A stretch of 64,000 nucleotides of DNA from Photobacterium profundum (GTDB lineage: Bacteria > Pseudomonadota > Gammaproteobacteria > Enterobacterales > Vibrionaceae): contig NZ_PYOD01000001.1 of NCBI RefSeq assembly GCF_003026285.1, forward strand, positions 248,001 to 312,000. The letters run 5' to 3'. This document shows positions 55,983 through 64,000 of this stretch, in pieces; within the stretch, counting starts at the first letter, position 1, and each line of letters begins with the position of its first letter. A program made the translations under genes and the position numbers. Under the pieces are notes generated by a model. The model had not been told where the DNA came from and made no database searches. It saw only the letters and a list, made by a program, of their open reading frames with translations.

Positions 55983-57059
55983 CTATTCACTTGTTGACGA
56001 AATAGGAGCAAAACTTCTGCGTTGTAATGCCTCTACATGATTATCTTCAATAGTAGCAAGATTACCTTTCCCTAACGGACTACCATCATTACCACCTGAA
56101 TTAGCAACAGTTTTCTCTTCATTCAAAGTCACTTCACTCTCGTTAAACTTAATTTCATCAACAGGAGAGGCTACAACATTCTCTTCTTTGTTACTTTCTG
56201 TGACACTGTCTATAGCAACCGAATCAATGGCTACCTTGTCTTTTATTTTATTTATATCAACCGAAGTTTCTATTTTATGTTCAGACTCATTATTAACAGA
56301 AACATTATTATCAGCGACAGCAGTATTATTAGTATTTACACTGCTATTAACTACTTTGTTACTATCTATATCACTCTTAACTGGCACAACATTTTTTTCA
56401 TGGTTAAATTGCGTTTTAATTCCACTCAATTTTTTTCCAGTTCCCGAAGGAGGTTGATAAACAGCTTGCGGCATAGCAGCAATTGTAGGTTTTACCTGTT
56501 TACTGACGTTCTCTTGCAACCCTAGTTTAGGAGCATTAAAAGAAAATATACTTAACTTATCATCCCATACTTGCAGCATTGTTAACTCTTGTTGCCATTT
56601 TTCATCAATACCAACAGACAAGTCATTAACCTGTAATTGAGAAGATAACTGAGTATTTGAGCGTTCATAACGCCGATGCAAATTTTTCCGCATTTTTTCC
56701 CAATTTATTCCTCCCGTCATTAAATATCGAGTACTGTCTGCCCAATATTGATACGCCTCAGCATTGTTATTTTTATCTGCAGAAATAGCCGCTAATGCTT
56801 CTGAAAGACCAGCATATTGCCACATTTTTTTGCGACCTAATTTTGCCTCAGAGCTTAATATAATAATGGTTAGTTGATGCCATTGTTCTGATGCTTGCTT
56901 ATATTTCCCCTGGCTGACAAGATACGTAGCCTTACTGTATGGAGGCAATTCAACATCTTCCACCGCTGCTTTTACGGGTGTTATTTGTACAAAAAAAACA
57001 ATCAGCCCGATAAATAACATCAATTTTATTTTATACTTTAATATAAATGTTCGGCTCAT
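55983..57059 (-). CDS. Exported protein with helical N-domain and low-complexity tail
   Basis: I do not recognise the family. ATG 57059 overlaps the upstream stop by four bases (ATGA) and has GGAG eight bases before. The 358-aa product has an N-terminal signal or anchor (KLMLFIGLIVFFVQITPVKA), then about 130 residues that look like a TPR-type helical domain (SKATYLVSQGKYKQASEQWHQ). The last 150 residues are low-complexity, rich in Asn, Val, Ser, Lys and Glu, with the small repeat VAIDSVAIDSV. Probably periplasmic. A scaffold role in the polysaccharide machine, as TPR proteins have in alginate and cellulose systems, is inference. Confidence 0.7.
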   Translation of the reverse strand: MSRTFILKYKIKLMLFIGLIVFFVQITPVKAAVEDVELPPYSKATYLVSQGKYKQASEQWHQLTIIILSSEAKLGRKKMWQYAGLSEALAAISADKNNNAEAYQYWADSTRYLMTGGINWEKMRKNLHRRYERSNTQLSSQLQVNDLSVGIDEKWQQELTMLQVWDDKLSIFSFNAPKLGLQENVSKQVKPTIAAMPQAVYQPPSGTGKKLSGIKTQFNHEKNVVPVKSDIDSNKVVNSSVNTNNTAVADNNVSVNNESEHKIETSVDINKIKDKVAIDSVAIDSVTESNKEENVVASPVDEIKFNESEVTLNEEKTVANSGGNDGSPLGKGNLATIEDNHVEALQRRSFAPISSTSE

Positions 57060-58438
57060 CGAAAAGTCTCCACATTGCATTTACCTGGGTGATAGAACCG
57101 CGAATTAAATTGTACATCACGATACTCTTTATCACCTTGTGGCTTATAGAGTTTGCCATTCGATTTATATAACAGCGCTTCTAAAACACCCGCATTGGTT
57201 TTTAGCGTAATACTTTTTTCATAAGAACTGGTTAACTCATAACGCCCTTCATACCAACCTCGTTCTGGGTCATATAATTCTTTCACCAATATAAGTAACC
57301 GGTTGGTATAATCTGTTTTCCACAATGTCCACATTTGAAATGCAACCCGTGTGGATACTAGCGCTAATTCATCATGCGAACTTCCATCTTCAGCGACAGT
57401 TATCCAAGGTGTACCTAATGCATAAATACTGTCATAAACAAAATAGGGGGCACCGCTCACGACGTGTTCACCACGAGCGGTATAGATACGATCAACATCC
57501 CAGCGTGATTCTTGTACACGGTAGATTGAATCTGCCATTGCAGATAACACTTGATTACTATGTGTCGCATCATTTGACGATGTATCCTTAATATCATCCC
57601 AATTAAACTCAAGGCCTAACCATAAATACGGGGTGCTATAAACAGGACGAAGTACATCGTAGTGGCGAGGATCTCGCCCATCAAATAGCAGATCGATACC
57701 ATTTATTGTGGCAACATCGTACGGGTCTAATCGCATGGCTTTTTCTGGCACAATATGCCAATCTACATACCCGTAAGATGTATATTCCTCGACACCTAAC
57801 CGACCTTCTTTGTAACGAAAGATCTGTCCATCATTAATTACCCCGCCGTATAACTCTCCATCTTGGCTAACTAGCTCACAAAAATTCCAACGTAAAACAG
57901 CTTTATCAACGTATTCTGAAAATTCTGGATTACGCTGTTTAATAATGGCTAGAACGATTAATAGCCGTCCAACATCAATCGATGACCAACCTATATCACT
58001 AGGTTGATTGCCATAATCTACTTTTTGACCGGTATTTGTACTGTAAACCTTATTAGGAACCCCTGTCGGTCCAAGATTCATTTTGGCAAGAAAGCTAATG
58101 GCTAGCGATAGACGTTCATCATGTTCTTTACTGGTAATAAATTCAAATTCACGCGCAGCAGTTAAGGCCAGTAAATAATCCGCCAGACCTGCCATGTTGG
58201 TTGTCGGATAATTATCGATAGTATTCACTAACCCGGTACTAAGCTGCGTATTATTTTCAACATATTTCCACGCGACCCTAGCCCATTCAATTTCAAGTTC
58301 TGTAAGCTCGCCAAAGCGCCCCTGACGAATCACTTGTGACTCGTTAATAGAGGAAACTCCATCTTGCACACCTTTATACACCACCCCACAAGCAGATAAT
58401 GATAAAGCTAGACTAACGGCAACAGCTACTCTCAACAT
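57056..58438 (-). CDS. DUF3131 lipoprotein, paralogue 3
   Basis: A 460-aa lipoprotein from ATG 58438, six bases after AAGGG; the frame is open to 58513 inside the neighbour. Signal ends in LSLSACG. The DUF3131 body starts LTELEIEWARVAWKYVENNTQLSTGLVNTIDNYP and includes PNKVYSTNTGQKVDYGNQP, IGWSSIDVGRLL, VEEYTSYGYVDW and APYFVYDSIYALGTPW. Repeated conserved Asp, Glu and aromatic residues suggest a helical-toroid fold like that of several sugar-active enzymes (inference). One of three tandem copies; located on the periplasmic side of a membrane. Confidence 0.82.
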   Translation of the reverse strand: MLRVAVAVSLALSLSACGVVYKGVQDGVSSINESQVIRQGRFGELTELEIEWARVAWKYVENNTQLSTGLVNTIDNYPTTNMAGLADYLLALTAAREFEFITSKEHDERLSLAISFLAKMNLGPTGVPNKVYSTNTGQKVDYGNQPSDIGWSSIDVGRLLIVLAIIKQRNPEFSEYVDKAVLRWNFCELVSQDGELYGGVINDGQIFRYKEGRLGVEEYTSYGYVDWHIVPEKAMRLDPYDVATINGIDLLFDGRDPRHYDVLRPVYSTPYLWLGLEFNWDDIKDTSSNDATHSNQVLSAMADSIYRVQESRWDVDRIYTARGEHVVSGAPYFVYDSIYALGTPWITVAEDGSSHDELALVSTRVAFQMWTLWKTDYTNRLLILVKELYDPERGWYEGRYELTSSYEKSITLKTNAGVLEALLYKSNGKLYKPQGDKEYRDVQFNSRFYHPGKCNVETFR

Positions 58439-58463
58439 CGACATCCCTTTAAAACAACCACAA

Positions 58464-59861
58464 CTACGGACGTGCTGTTGGCTTACGAGGTAAACACTGG
58501 CCTTCGTAACCAAACGGTGTTTCTAATGTTTTCTCCCATAAACTTGGGGCCACATTATCTTTGTAAGTGAGTAGTTTCCCTTGCTGTTTATACAAGAGTA
58601 TTTCCATCGTTATACCGTTGTTATTCGATGTAAATGTGTTGATTAATCCCGTGCCGTTCTCAAAAATGCCTTCGTAAAATCCTTTTTCTCGGTCATAAAG
58701 GTGTGAAATATGATCAAATAACAAATCTGTGTATTCGGTATCCCATAACGCCCACATTCCCATTGCGCCTTTTACCGCAACAGCTGAATATTGGGGTAAA
58801 AACTCGCCGGTTTCTGAAATAGTATTCCAAGCAAAACCATCGGTATAAATAGTGTCATACACAAAATACGGAGGACCCGCTAGCTGGTGCTCAGTTCTTG
58901 CTGTGATAATACCCGTTTGCTTATAGCGCTCCTCTTGTACACGATATATTTGTAACGCAAATTCAGCCATCCAATCGTGTGAATAACTTTTATTGTGCGC
59001 CGAGCGATCTGAGACTAAATCCCAACCAAGCTCAATACCATCTAACACATAACTTTCAGTTACAACGTAACTATGCGCTTTCAGTTTACGCGGGTCACGC
59101 GTATCGTAAGGAATATCATACCCATAAAGATTTATCGTACTGTAGGGTTCTGGCATTGCAGCTTGCGTTGTATTGAATCCCCATAACTCAAACCCCTTTG
59201 CTGCATACTCTTCGTAACCTAAACGCCCTTCTTGCAGGTACTGCACAGGTTTGTCTTTCTCGAGTAATGCGCCAAACATGGTGCCGTTCTCATCAACGAC
59301 ATTACAGTAGTTCCATCGTAATAAAGCAGAATCAATACCCGTCGCATACTCTGGATATCTATTTTTAATGATATAGAGCCAAATAAGTAATCGACCTAAA
59401 TCGAGTGCAGAGTACCCTATTTCACCAGGCTGGTTACCGTAGTCCACTTTTGCAGCAGTTTGTGTGTTATAGGCTTTATTGGGTAGCTCACCTCTGAAAA
59501 GGTCTAACGTATTTAATGTAGTAACAAAGCGAAGAAAGCGATGATCAAACTCTTCCTTTTCAATTATGCCAAGTTCTAGTGCACTCACCATGCCAGCCAA
59601 ATACGATGAAGCATCCCACCACGTTACTGATGGGTAATTATTTACAGCATTGACTAGCCCGGTCGATTCTTGGTAGTTATTTTCAAAATACTTCCAAGCA
59701 ATTCGAGCCATATCCATTTCTTTTTCAGTCAAGTTACCTGTACGAGGCTGCGGTGTTGACCAATGGCTTTTCTTTTCCACAATATCGCTAGAAAAACTGT
59801 TGTATTTATTCCCACACCCCACTGTCATTAAACCTAGTAGGCAAACCGTGATATAACGCAT
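58464..59861 (-). CDS. DUF3131 lipoprotein, paralogue 2
   Basis: A 465-aa lipoprotein from ATG 59861 (after GGGAG); the GTG two codons earlier is less likely. Lipobox LMTVGCG gives a very short signal. The DUF3131 body has ARIAWKYFENNYQESTGLVN, LPNKAYNTQTAAKVDYGNQP, IGYSALDLGRLL, GYEEYAAKGFELWG and GPPYFVYDTIYTDGFAW, all aligned with the two neighbours. Ends 25 bases before paralogue 3. Function unknown, expected to act on or guide the exported glycan. Confidence 0.83.
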   Translation of the reverse strand: MRYITVCLLGLMTVGCGNKYNSFSSDIVEKKSHWSTPQPRTGNLTEKEMDMARIAWKYFENNYQESTGLVNAVNNYPSVTWWDASSYLAGMVSALELGIIEKEEFDHRFLRFVTTLNTLDLFRGELPNKAYNTQTAAKVDYGNQPGEIGYSALDLGRLLIWLYIIKNRYPEYATGIDSALLRWNYCNVVDENGTMFGALLEKDKPVQYLQEGRLGYEEYAAKGFELWGFNTTQAAMPEPYSTINLYGYDIPYDTRDPRKLKAHSYVVTESYVLDGIELGWDLVSDRSAHNKSYSHDWMAEFALQIYRVQEERYKQTGIITARTEHQLAGPPYFVYDTIYTDGFAWNTISETGEFLPQYSAVAVKGAMGMWALWDTEYTDLLFDHISHLYDREKGFYEGIFENGTGLINTFTSNNNGITMEILLYKQQGKLLTYKDNVAPSLWEKTLETPFGYEGQCLPRKPTARP

Positions 59862-59940
59862 AAACACTCCCTATCTATACAACAGCTACATATACGCAGC
59901 TCAACACCGCTTTATTATCCTATCAGTCACGACAGGTTTA

Positions 59941-61260
59941 TTATTTCACACCCACACTTAGCAGTGAGCCATTTTGAATATATGCCAACGACTCTAATAC
60001 AATGCCGTTTGTATTGGCTGTTATTGCTTTATTGGTTCGCCCATCATCTTCATAACGTCCTGAATACCAACCTTTTTTATCATCAAATAGATCTTTCGCT
60101 TCATCAACTAACAAAGATGTATAAGGAGTATCGTATAAAGCGTACCAGCCAAAGGCTGCTTTCGTTGATAACGTTTTTAGGTGAGACATGTCTTCACCTG
60201 CGTCACTTATCGCATTCCACTCTTTACCATCAGAAAATACAGTGTTGTAAACAAAATACGGGGCTTCATCCACGTTGTCTTCGCTCACTGCAGTTAGGAT
60301 GCCGGTGCGGTCATAACGGTTTTGTTGTGCTTTATACACGCGGAATGCGAAGATTTTAGATACACTATCGGAGCCAAATTCAAGCGCATCCAAAATGTAA
60401 GATTCACTCACCACATAGTTATGTGCATGGAATTTTGCAGGATCTCGTCTATCTGTTGGAATCTCGACGCCATCAATGTTTTTTAATTCCAAGTAATCGA
60501 TATACTTCATTGCATTAAAGACATCACGCCCCATTAACGATAAGGCTTTCGAGGCATATTCTTCATAACCAATACGCCCTTCTTGTACAAGTTCAAAGCC
60601 ATCACCTTTACTCGCAGGACGGGAGCCATAGAGATAACCTTGGTCTATCATTTCACTGACATTCCAATGTGTTAGTACATCATTAACATGCTTATTAAAT
60701 TTCGGGTATTGCCAAATCATGATATTAAGTGGAACTAAAATTCGACCAATATCGATAGCAGACCAACCGATCCCTTTTGGTGTTGGTGTATTGCTGTAAT
60801 CCACCATTTCTAAGGTTTGAGTGTTATAAGCTTTATTCGGTAGCTTGCCTTCGATTAACGGTAACTGCGCCAAAGTATGAAGTGCTTTTTGCATTCTTAA
60901 TGAAAATTCAGCATCACTAATAACATTCAACTTTTCAGCTGAAATTAGCCCCATTAAATACGATGCAGTATCCCACATTGTGGTTGAAGGATAACCATCA
61001 ACTGAATTGACCAGCCCCGTATTCTGCTGATAGTTATTATCAAAATATTCCCAGGCAGTCGTTGCCCATACGTACTCTTCTTCCGTTAGAATACGGCTTT
61101 CGCGAAGTGGAATAGGTTCTGATGTTTCAAATGTTAAATTACCTAAAACTTGATTAAAATCGCGCGTTTCAATTGTAAACGCAATCACAAGTGCCGTAGC
61201 TAACCCCCCGATAAATACAAAATGGTGGCGGGCATTAACCATCGCTTTTTTAAATTCCAT
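59941..61260 (-). CDS. DUF3131 membrane-anchored protein, paralogue 1
   Basis: A 439-aa protein with an N-terminal transmembrane anchor (about residues 12-26, FVFIGGLATALVIAF) in place of a lipobox, so it stays in the inner membrane facing the periplasm. The DUF3131 body has TTAWEYFDNNYQQNTGLVNS, LPNKAYNTQTLEMVDYSNTP, IGWSAIDIGRILVP, GYEEYASKALSLMG and APYFVYNTVFSDGKEW. It overlaps the synthase gene by eleven bases, with GAGG inside that gene, so its production is coupled to the synthase; that makes it the likely direct synthase partner. Confidence 0.84.
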   Translation of the reverse strand: MEFKKAMVNARHHFVFIGGLATALVIAFTIETRDFNQVLGNLTFETSEPIPLRESRILTEEEYVWATTAWEYFDNNYQQNTGLVNSVDGYPSTTMWDTASYLMGLISAEKLNVISDAEFSLRMQKALHTLAQLPLIEGKLPNKAYNTQTLEMVDYSNTPTPKGIGWSAIDIGRILVPLNIMIWQYPKFNKHVNDVLTHWNVSEMIDQGYLYGSRPASKGDGFELVQEGRIGYEEYASKALSLMGRDVFNAMKYIDYLELKNIDGVEIPTDRRDPAKFHAHNYVVSESYILDALEFGSDSVSKIFAFRVYKAQQNRYDRTGILTAVSEDNVDEAPYFVYNTVFSDGKEWNAISDAGEDMSHLKTLSTKAAFGWYALYDTPYTSLLVDEAKDLFDDKKGWYSGRYEDDGRTNKAITANTNGIVLESLAYIQNGSLLSVGVK

Positions 61261-63100
61261 ATTCTAATTCCTCTGATTCCTGTTCTTGCTTTTTATCAGA
61301 TGGTGGCGTCCAAAATGCCGCCGCAATCATGCCCCACATAGCCATCATATTGTTGATAATCCAAAAACTGTTTAAGACTAAACCGCCAAACGAATAACTA
61401 CCGAAAGCCCCTGTCGAATAACTAAACCAAGCAAACAACATACTAAATAGACTTAATGAAAATACGATAATTTGCGGTATAACTAACTTAAAAAAAGTAC
61501 CCGTTTGTCGCTCTTTAGGCGTGGTTGGAAAACTAATTTTTCGCCCTCTGAGCACAGTCCATAGTGCACGGAAATTCACAGGGAAAAAGGATAAGAAATT
61601 CGTTTTACCCTTATAACCAGCAACCCCCCATGTACCGACCATCATTGCCAGTTCAGCCGTTAATACAAAGGGTAAAAAGTGCAAATAGAACGTGGTGTCA
61701 TACGCACTAACAGGCGCAATACTTGTTAAGAAGTAAATGATGGGGCACGCTAAGAAAATGATATTCCATATAGCCGATAAATTTGACCAAAAACTGGCGC
61801 CATACATCAACTTCTGTTTAATATCCATGCCTTTACGGAATATTGGATTATCGTTCATAAAAATATCAATCGAGCCACCAGAATACTTAAAACGTTGAAC
61901 CGTCCACGTTTGTAAATCTTGTGGCGACAGCATTTTACTTTCCACTTCGGGGTGCTGAACCGAACGCCAAGTTCTTTCGGTATCTGAATGCAAAACAATC
62001 GATGTATATATATCTTCTGACACGTGAAATTTATATGGCGTAAATTCCGTATCAAATAAAATTTCTTGGCGTAGGTTATTCGATATTTCTTTATCGACTG
62101 TTTTTTCTTTTGTCAGCTTTCGAATCTGCTTTTCAACAGCATCATGTTCTTTACTGATTTGTTCACTGTAGCTACGAAGCGCAGCTTCCATTACCGCTTC
62201 ACGACGGTGGATAGAACCCGCACCGCAACAAAAAGACGCATTAACCCAATTACGACGACGTTGGATTACGTCGTAAAACATCTGAGGATCGTTAACGAAA
62301 GGATCTTCTCCTAACGTCACGGGGCCATACAATCGCTCAACCCCTCTACCAATGAATGCCCCCGCGCGACCGACTTTTCTATCTAACCAAGCGGGAAGTC
62401 GTTCACCTTCAGGTAAATCAAAGAACCATTGTGGGGTTTGCACCCATGCAACATCCGGGTCTCGAAAATACCCTAGGGTATGCTCTAAAATCGTAGGGAA
62501 AGGGCGTGTATCTGCATCACAAATGACGATGAAATCACCATACGTCTGCTCTAATGCGTTTCGTAGGTTACCCGCTTTAAAACCTTCATTCCCTTCACGT
62601 GTAATATATTCAATGCCTAGCTCTTGAGCTAAAGCGGCCATTGACGGACGCTTTCCATCATCAAGAATATAAATTTTCATCTCGATATTATGAGGATACG
62701 TTATTTTTTGTGCGTCTAAGATACTTAAGCGAACCAGATCTGGCTCTTCATCGTAAGACGGAAAAAAAACATCTACGCTAATTGGTCTATCTTCTTCGCT
62801 ACCATTTTCACATTCTGCAATTTTATGCGGTGGCTCTTTTTTGGGCTCATCTTTTGTCTTCCAAAGATTGAACGTAAAGAGTAATGAGCCAATAAAAGCA
62901 CACGATTCTGCAAATGCCAAAGGCAAAGAAAACCATAACGCATCATAGTTAAGTGCAAAAGACCATCGCCACCATAAATACCAAACCCCCAGAGTGAGAT
63001 TACACGTCGCCAAGTACTGATACAGTAATTCACGGGGAACGCTGTGCGGCACAGGTTCTGGTGGCTTCCGATGTTCAAACTCCTTAAAATAAAAGTCCAT
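61250..63100 (-). CDS. Cellulose synthase-like family-2 glycosyltransferase (BcsA-like)
   Basis: A 616-aa inner-membrane processive synthase. Two N-terminal membrane helices (about 30-80), a GT-A domain, then about five helices. Catalytic marks: DDGKRP (Asp147/Asp148), DADTRP (195-197), QTPQWF (221-226), SED (361-363, usually TED) and QRFKYSGG (402-409), which replaces the usual QxxRW by Lys-Tyr. A cytoplasmic insertion of about 50 charged residues (306-352) precedes SED. There is no C-terminal PilZ domain, so cyclic-di-GMP control in the BcsA manner is not expected. The neighbours (GH9, DUF3131) suggest a beta-glucan-like polymer; the sugar is not certain. Confidence 0.88.
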   Translation of the reverse strand: MDFYFKEFEHRKPPEPVPHSVPRELLYQYLATCNLTLGVWYLWWRWSFALNYDALWFSLPLAFAESCAFIGSLLFTFNLWKTKDEPKKEPPHKIAECENGSEEDRPISVDVFFPSYDEEPDLVRLSILDAQKITYPHNIEMKIYILDDGKRPSMAALAQELGIEYITREGNEGFKAGNLRNALEQTYGDFIVICDADTRPFPTILEHTLGYFRDPDVAWVQTPQWFFDLPEGERLPAWLDRKVGRAGAFIGRGVERLYGPVTLGEDPFVNDPQMFYDVIQRRRNWVNASFCCGAGSIHRREAVMEAALRSYSEQISKEHDAVEKQIRKLTKEKTVDKEISNNLRQEILFDTEFTPYKFHVSEDIYTSIVLHSDTERTWRSVQHPEVESKMLSPQDLQTWTVQRFKYSGGSIDIFMNDNPIFRKGMDIKQKLMYGASFWSNLSAIWNIIFLACPIIYFLTSIAPVSAYDTTFYLHFLPFVLTAELAMMVGTWGVAGYKGKTNFLSFFPVNFRALWTVLRGRKISFPTTPKERQTGTFFKLVIPQIIVFSLSLFSMLFAWFSYSTGAFGSYSFGGLVLNSFWIINNMMAMWGMIAAAFWTPPSDKKQEQESEELEYGI

Positions 63101-63106
63101 CTTCTA

Positions 63107-64000
63107 TCACTCCGGTTGTTTTTGTCTAAAATAGGCATGATTTACAGCCAATAAACCAATCAAGCTCGCGTTATAGTCAATAGCGAATTCATTTACCGCA
63201 TAAGATTTTTCGCTATCGATGTAACTCAGCATTCCCATGTTTTTAGGAGCCACACCTGCCTGAGCTTTCTCATTTGGGCCACCAACTAAATACCCCGGCA
63301 AGCTAACCCCTGTTGCAATACGGTACAGATGGTGAAGATTTCTTACTGAATATGTCCCCGCTTGTGTAACAAAACTAAGGTTAAAAGCGTTTGCTCCTAA
63401 CAGATAATCAATTTGAGACTGAACGGTTGAATGATTGCTTGGTTTACCTTGAGCAAAGTCAGACCACGCGACAAGTATTCCCGCTTCTGCTGTCATCTTA
63501 TTGGAACCCCAAATAAAACGTTGGTTAGCAACGCCAAAGGGTGAATGTTGAGATTGTTCTACATATTTATCAGCAACCAACTTTAAGTCTTTTACTAAAC
63601 GTTCTTTCTGTTCGTCTTCAAGCGCCAAAATAAGGTGCCAGACTCCCATCGCCATGGGATTTTTCCATTCAAAAACATCGATAAAGCTTGCGTCATAGAG
63701 CGAGAAAAAATGAGCCAAATAATTCTCTTTTGATGTTGCTAAATAAAGCTCTGCAAGCGCCCAAAGTCGGTCGTCAGCATCAGTTTCTAACGATTCTTCT
63801 TTATCTTCATCATTCTTAATGTATGGGCCTGAACCACTATCATCATCTTCATGCCAATCAATATATTGCTCAGGGTTTTGTTCCAAATAATGCCAAGCGA
63901 GCAGTGCTGCCTTCAAATAACGGCGAGAATCTTCTGGTTTATAAGGTTTAAATACTCGAGAAGCAAACGCCATCGTTGCTGCAAACTTAGCGGTTTCTGG
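63107..64000 (-). CDS. Glycoside hydrolase family 9 protein (endoglucanase-like), C-terminal part
   Basis: Incomplete: the frame stays open through the right edge, and the nine codons before the first Met (PETAKFAAT) continue family-9 sequence, so the true start lies beyond the window. The visible 297 codons have the GH9 end of the barrel: the KFAATMAFASRVFKPY helix, SVRNLHHLYRIATGV (position of the family HH-x-R region) and YAVNEFAIDYNASLIGLLA, whose Glu is the expected catalytic acid. The aspartate base region would be outside. Ends six bases before the synthase start. Probably trims or releases the growing glucan, as GH8 BcsZ does in cellulose operons. Location (secreted or membrane) not visible. 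Confidence 0.82.
   Translation of the reverse strand, partial: PETAKFAATMAFASRVFKPYKPEDSRRYLKAALLAWHYLEQNPEQYIDWHEDDDSGSGPYIKNDEDKEESLETDADDRLWALAELYLATSKENYLAHFFSLYDASFIDVFEWKNPMAMGVWHLILALEDEQKERLVKDLKLVADKYVEQSQHSPFGVANQRFIWGSNKMTAEAGILVAWSDFAQGKPSNHSTVQSQIDYLLGANAFNLSFVTQAGTYSVRNLHHLYRIATGVSLPGYLVGGPNEKAQAGVAPKNMGMLSYIDSEKSYAVNEFAIDYNASLIGLLAVNHAYFRQKQPE

Noticed and set aside
57056..61260. Tandem DUF3131 genes considered as one broken gene
   Set aside because: Each has its own start, export signal and complete set of family motifs, so they are paralogues rather than fragments.

Overview
The window looks like a chromosomal segment of a marine gammaproteobacterium of the family Vibrionaceae, most likely Photobacterium or a close relative. 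This is inferred from gene content: a Pla-1/cef-type surface lipase, the nirBD-nirC-SUMT cluster, the lldP-lldEFG-dld-II lactate cluster, TRAP transport, and DUF3131 exopolysaccharide genes. The moderately AT-rich composition and a TATACCCAAGC repeat that I associate with vibrios agree with it. I see no rRNA, tRNA, IS element, prophage or CRISPR array. Almost all of the DNA is intact genes in short operons, and many operons end in readable hairpin terminators.

Layout. 0.1-4.8 kb: aromatic amino-acid permease with a possible leader ORF, Crp-like regulator, and a pnuC-nucleoside phosphorylase pair (nicotinamide riboside/nucleoside salvage). 5.0-7.3 kb: lipoprotein lipase. 7.6-12.5 kb: assimilatory nitrite reductase (nirBD), nitrite channel (nirC) and the siroheme methyltransferase, behind an FNR-like box. 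12.6-15.9 kb: a small STAS-like protein, then YedE-type sulfur transporter halves divergent from a CoA-disulfide reductase/rhodanese fusion, with repeated AT-rich operators between them. 16.0-25.7 kb: a catabolic block made of thiolase, FadB-like protein, CoA-transferase, secreted choloylglycine-hydrolase-family amidase, AraC regulator and FMN/Fe-S enoate/dienoyl-CoA reductase. A nearly identical operator occurs in front of both outer transcription units. 25.8-33.1 kb: small conserved protein, SMP-30 protein and a complete RND efflux operon. 33.3-43.1 kb: small membrane and secreted proteins, LysR regulator, lactate permease, LldEFG and an FAD/Fe-S D-lactate dehydrogenase. 43.3-48.6 kb: xanthine dehydrogenase as an unusual Moco-FAD fusion plus Fe-S subunit, with a purine permease and a structured 5' leader. 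49.3-54.1 kb: GNAT, AraC regulator and a DctPQM TRAP transporter. 54.5-64.0 kb: an exopolysaccharide operon, read leftward and open at the right edge: GH9 glucanase, BcsA-like synthase, three DUF3131 proteins, a periplasmic low-complexity protein and a soluble glycosyltransferase.

The two most interesting systems are these. (1) The 54.5-64 kb polysaccharide locus resembles a cellulose system but has a GH9 instead of GH8 BcsZ, no PilZ domain, no visible BcsB/BcsC, a QRFKY in place of QxxRW, and a triplicated DUF3131 family. (2) The 16-25.7 kb regulon could release acyl chains from amides outside the cytoplasm, activate them by CoA transfer and oxidise them, under one AraC regulator. Both functions are inferred from families and layout; the shared operator and the motif changes are visible in the sequence.
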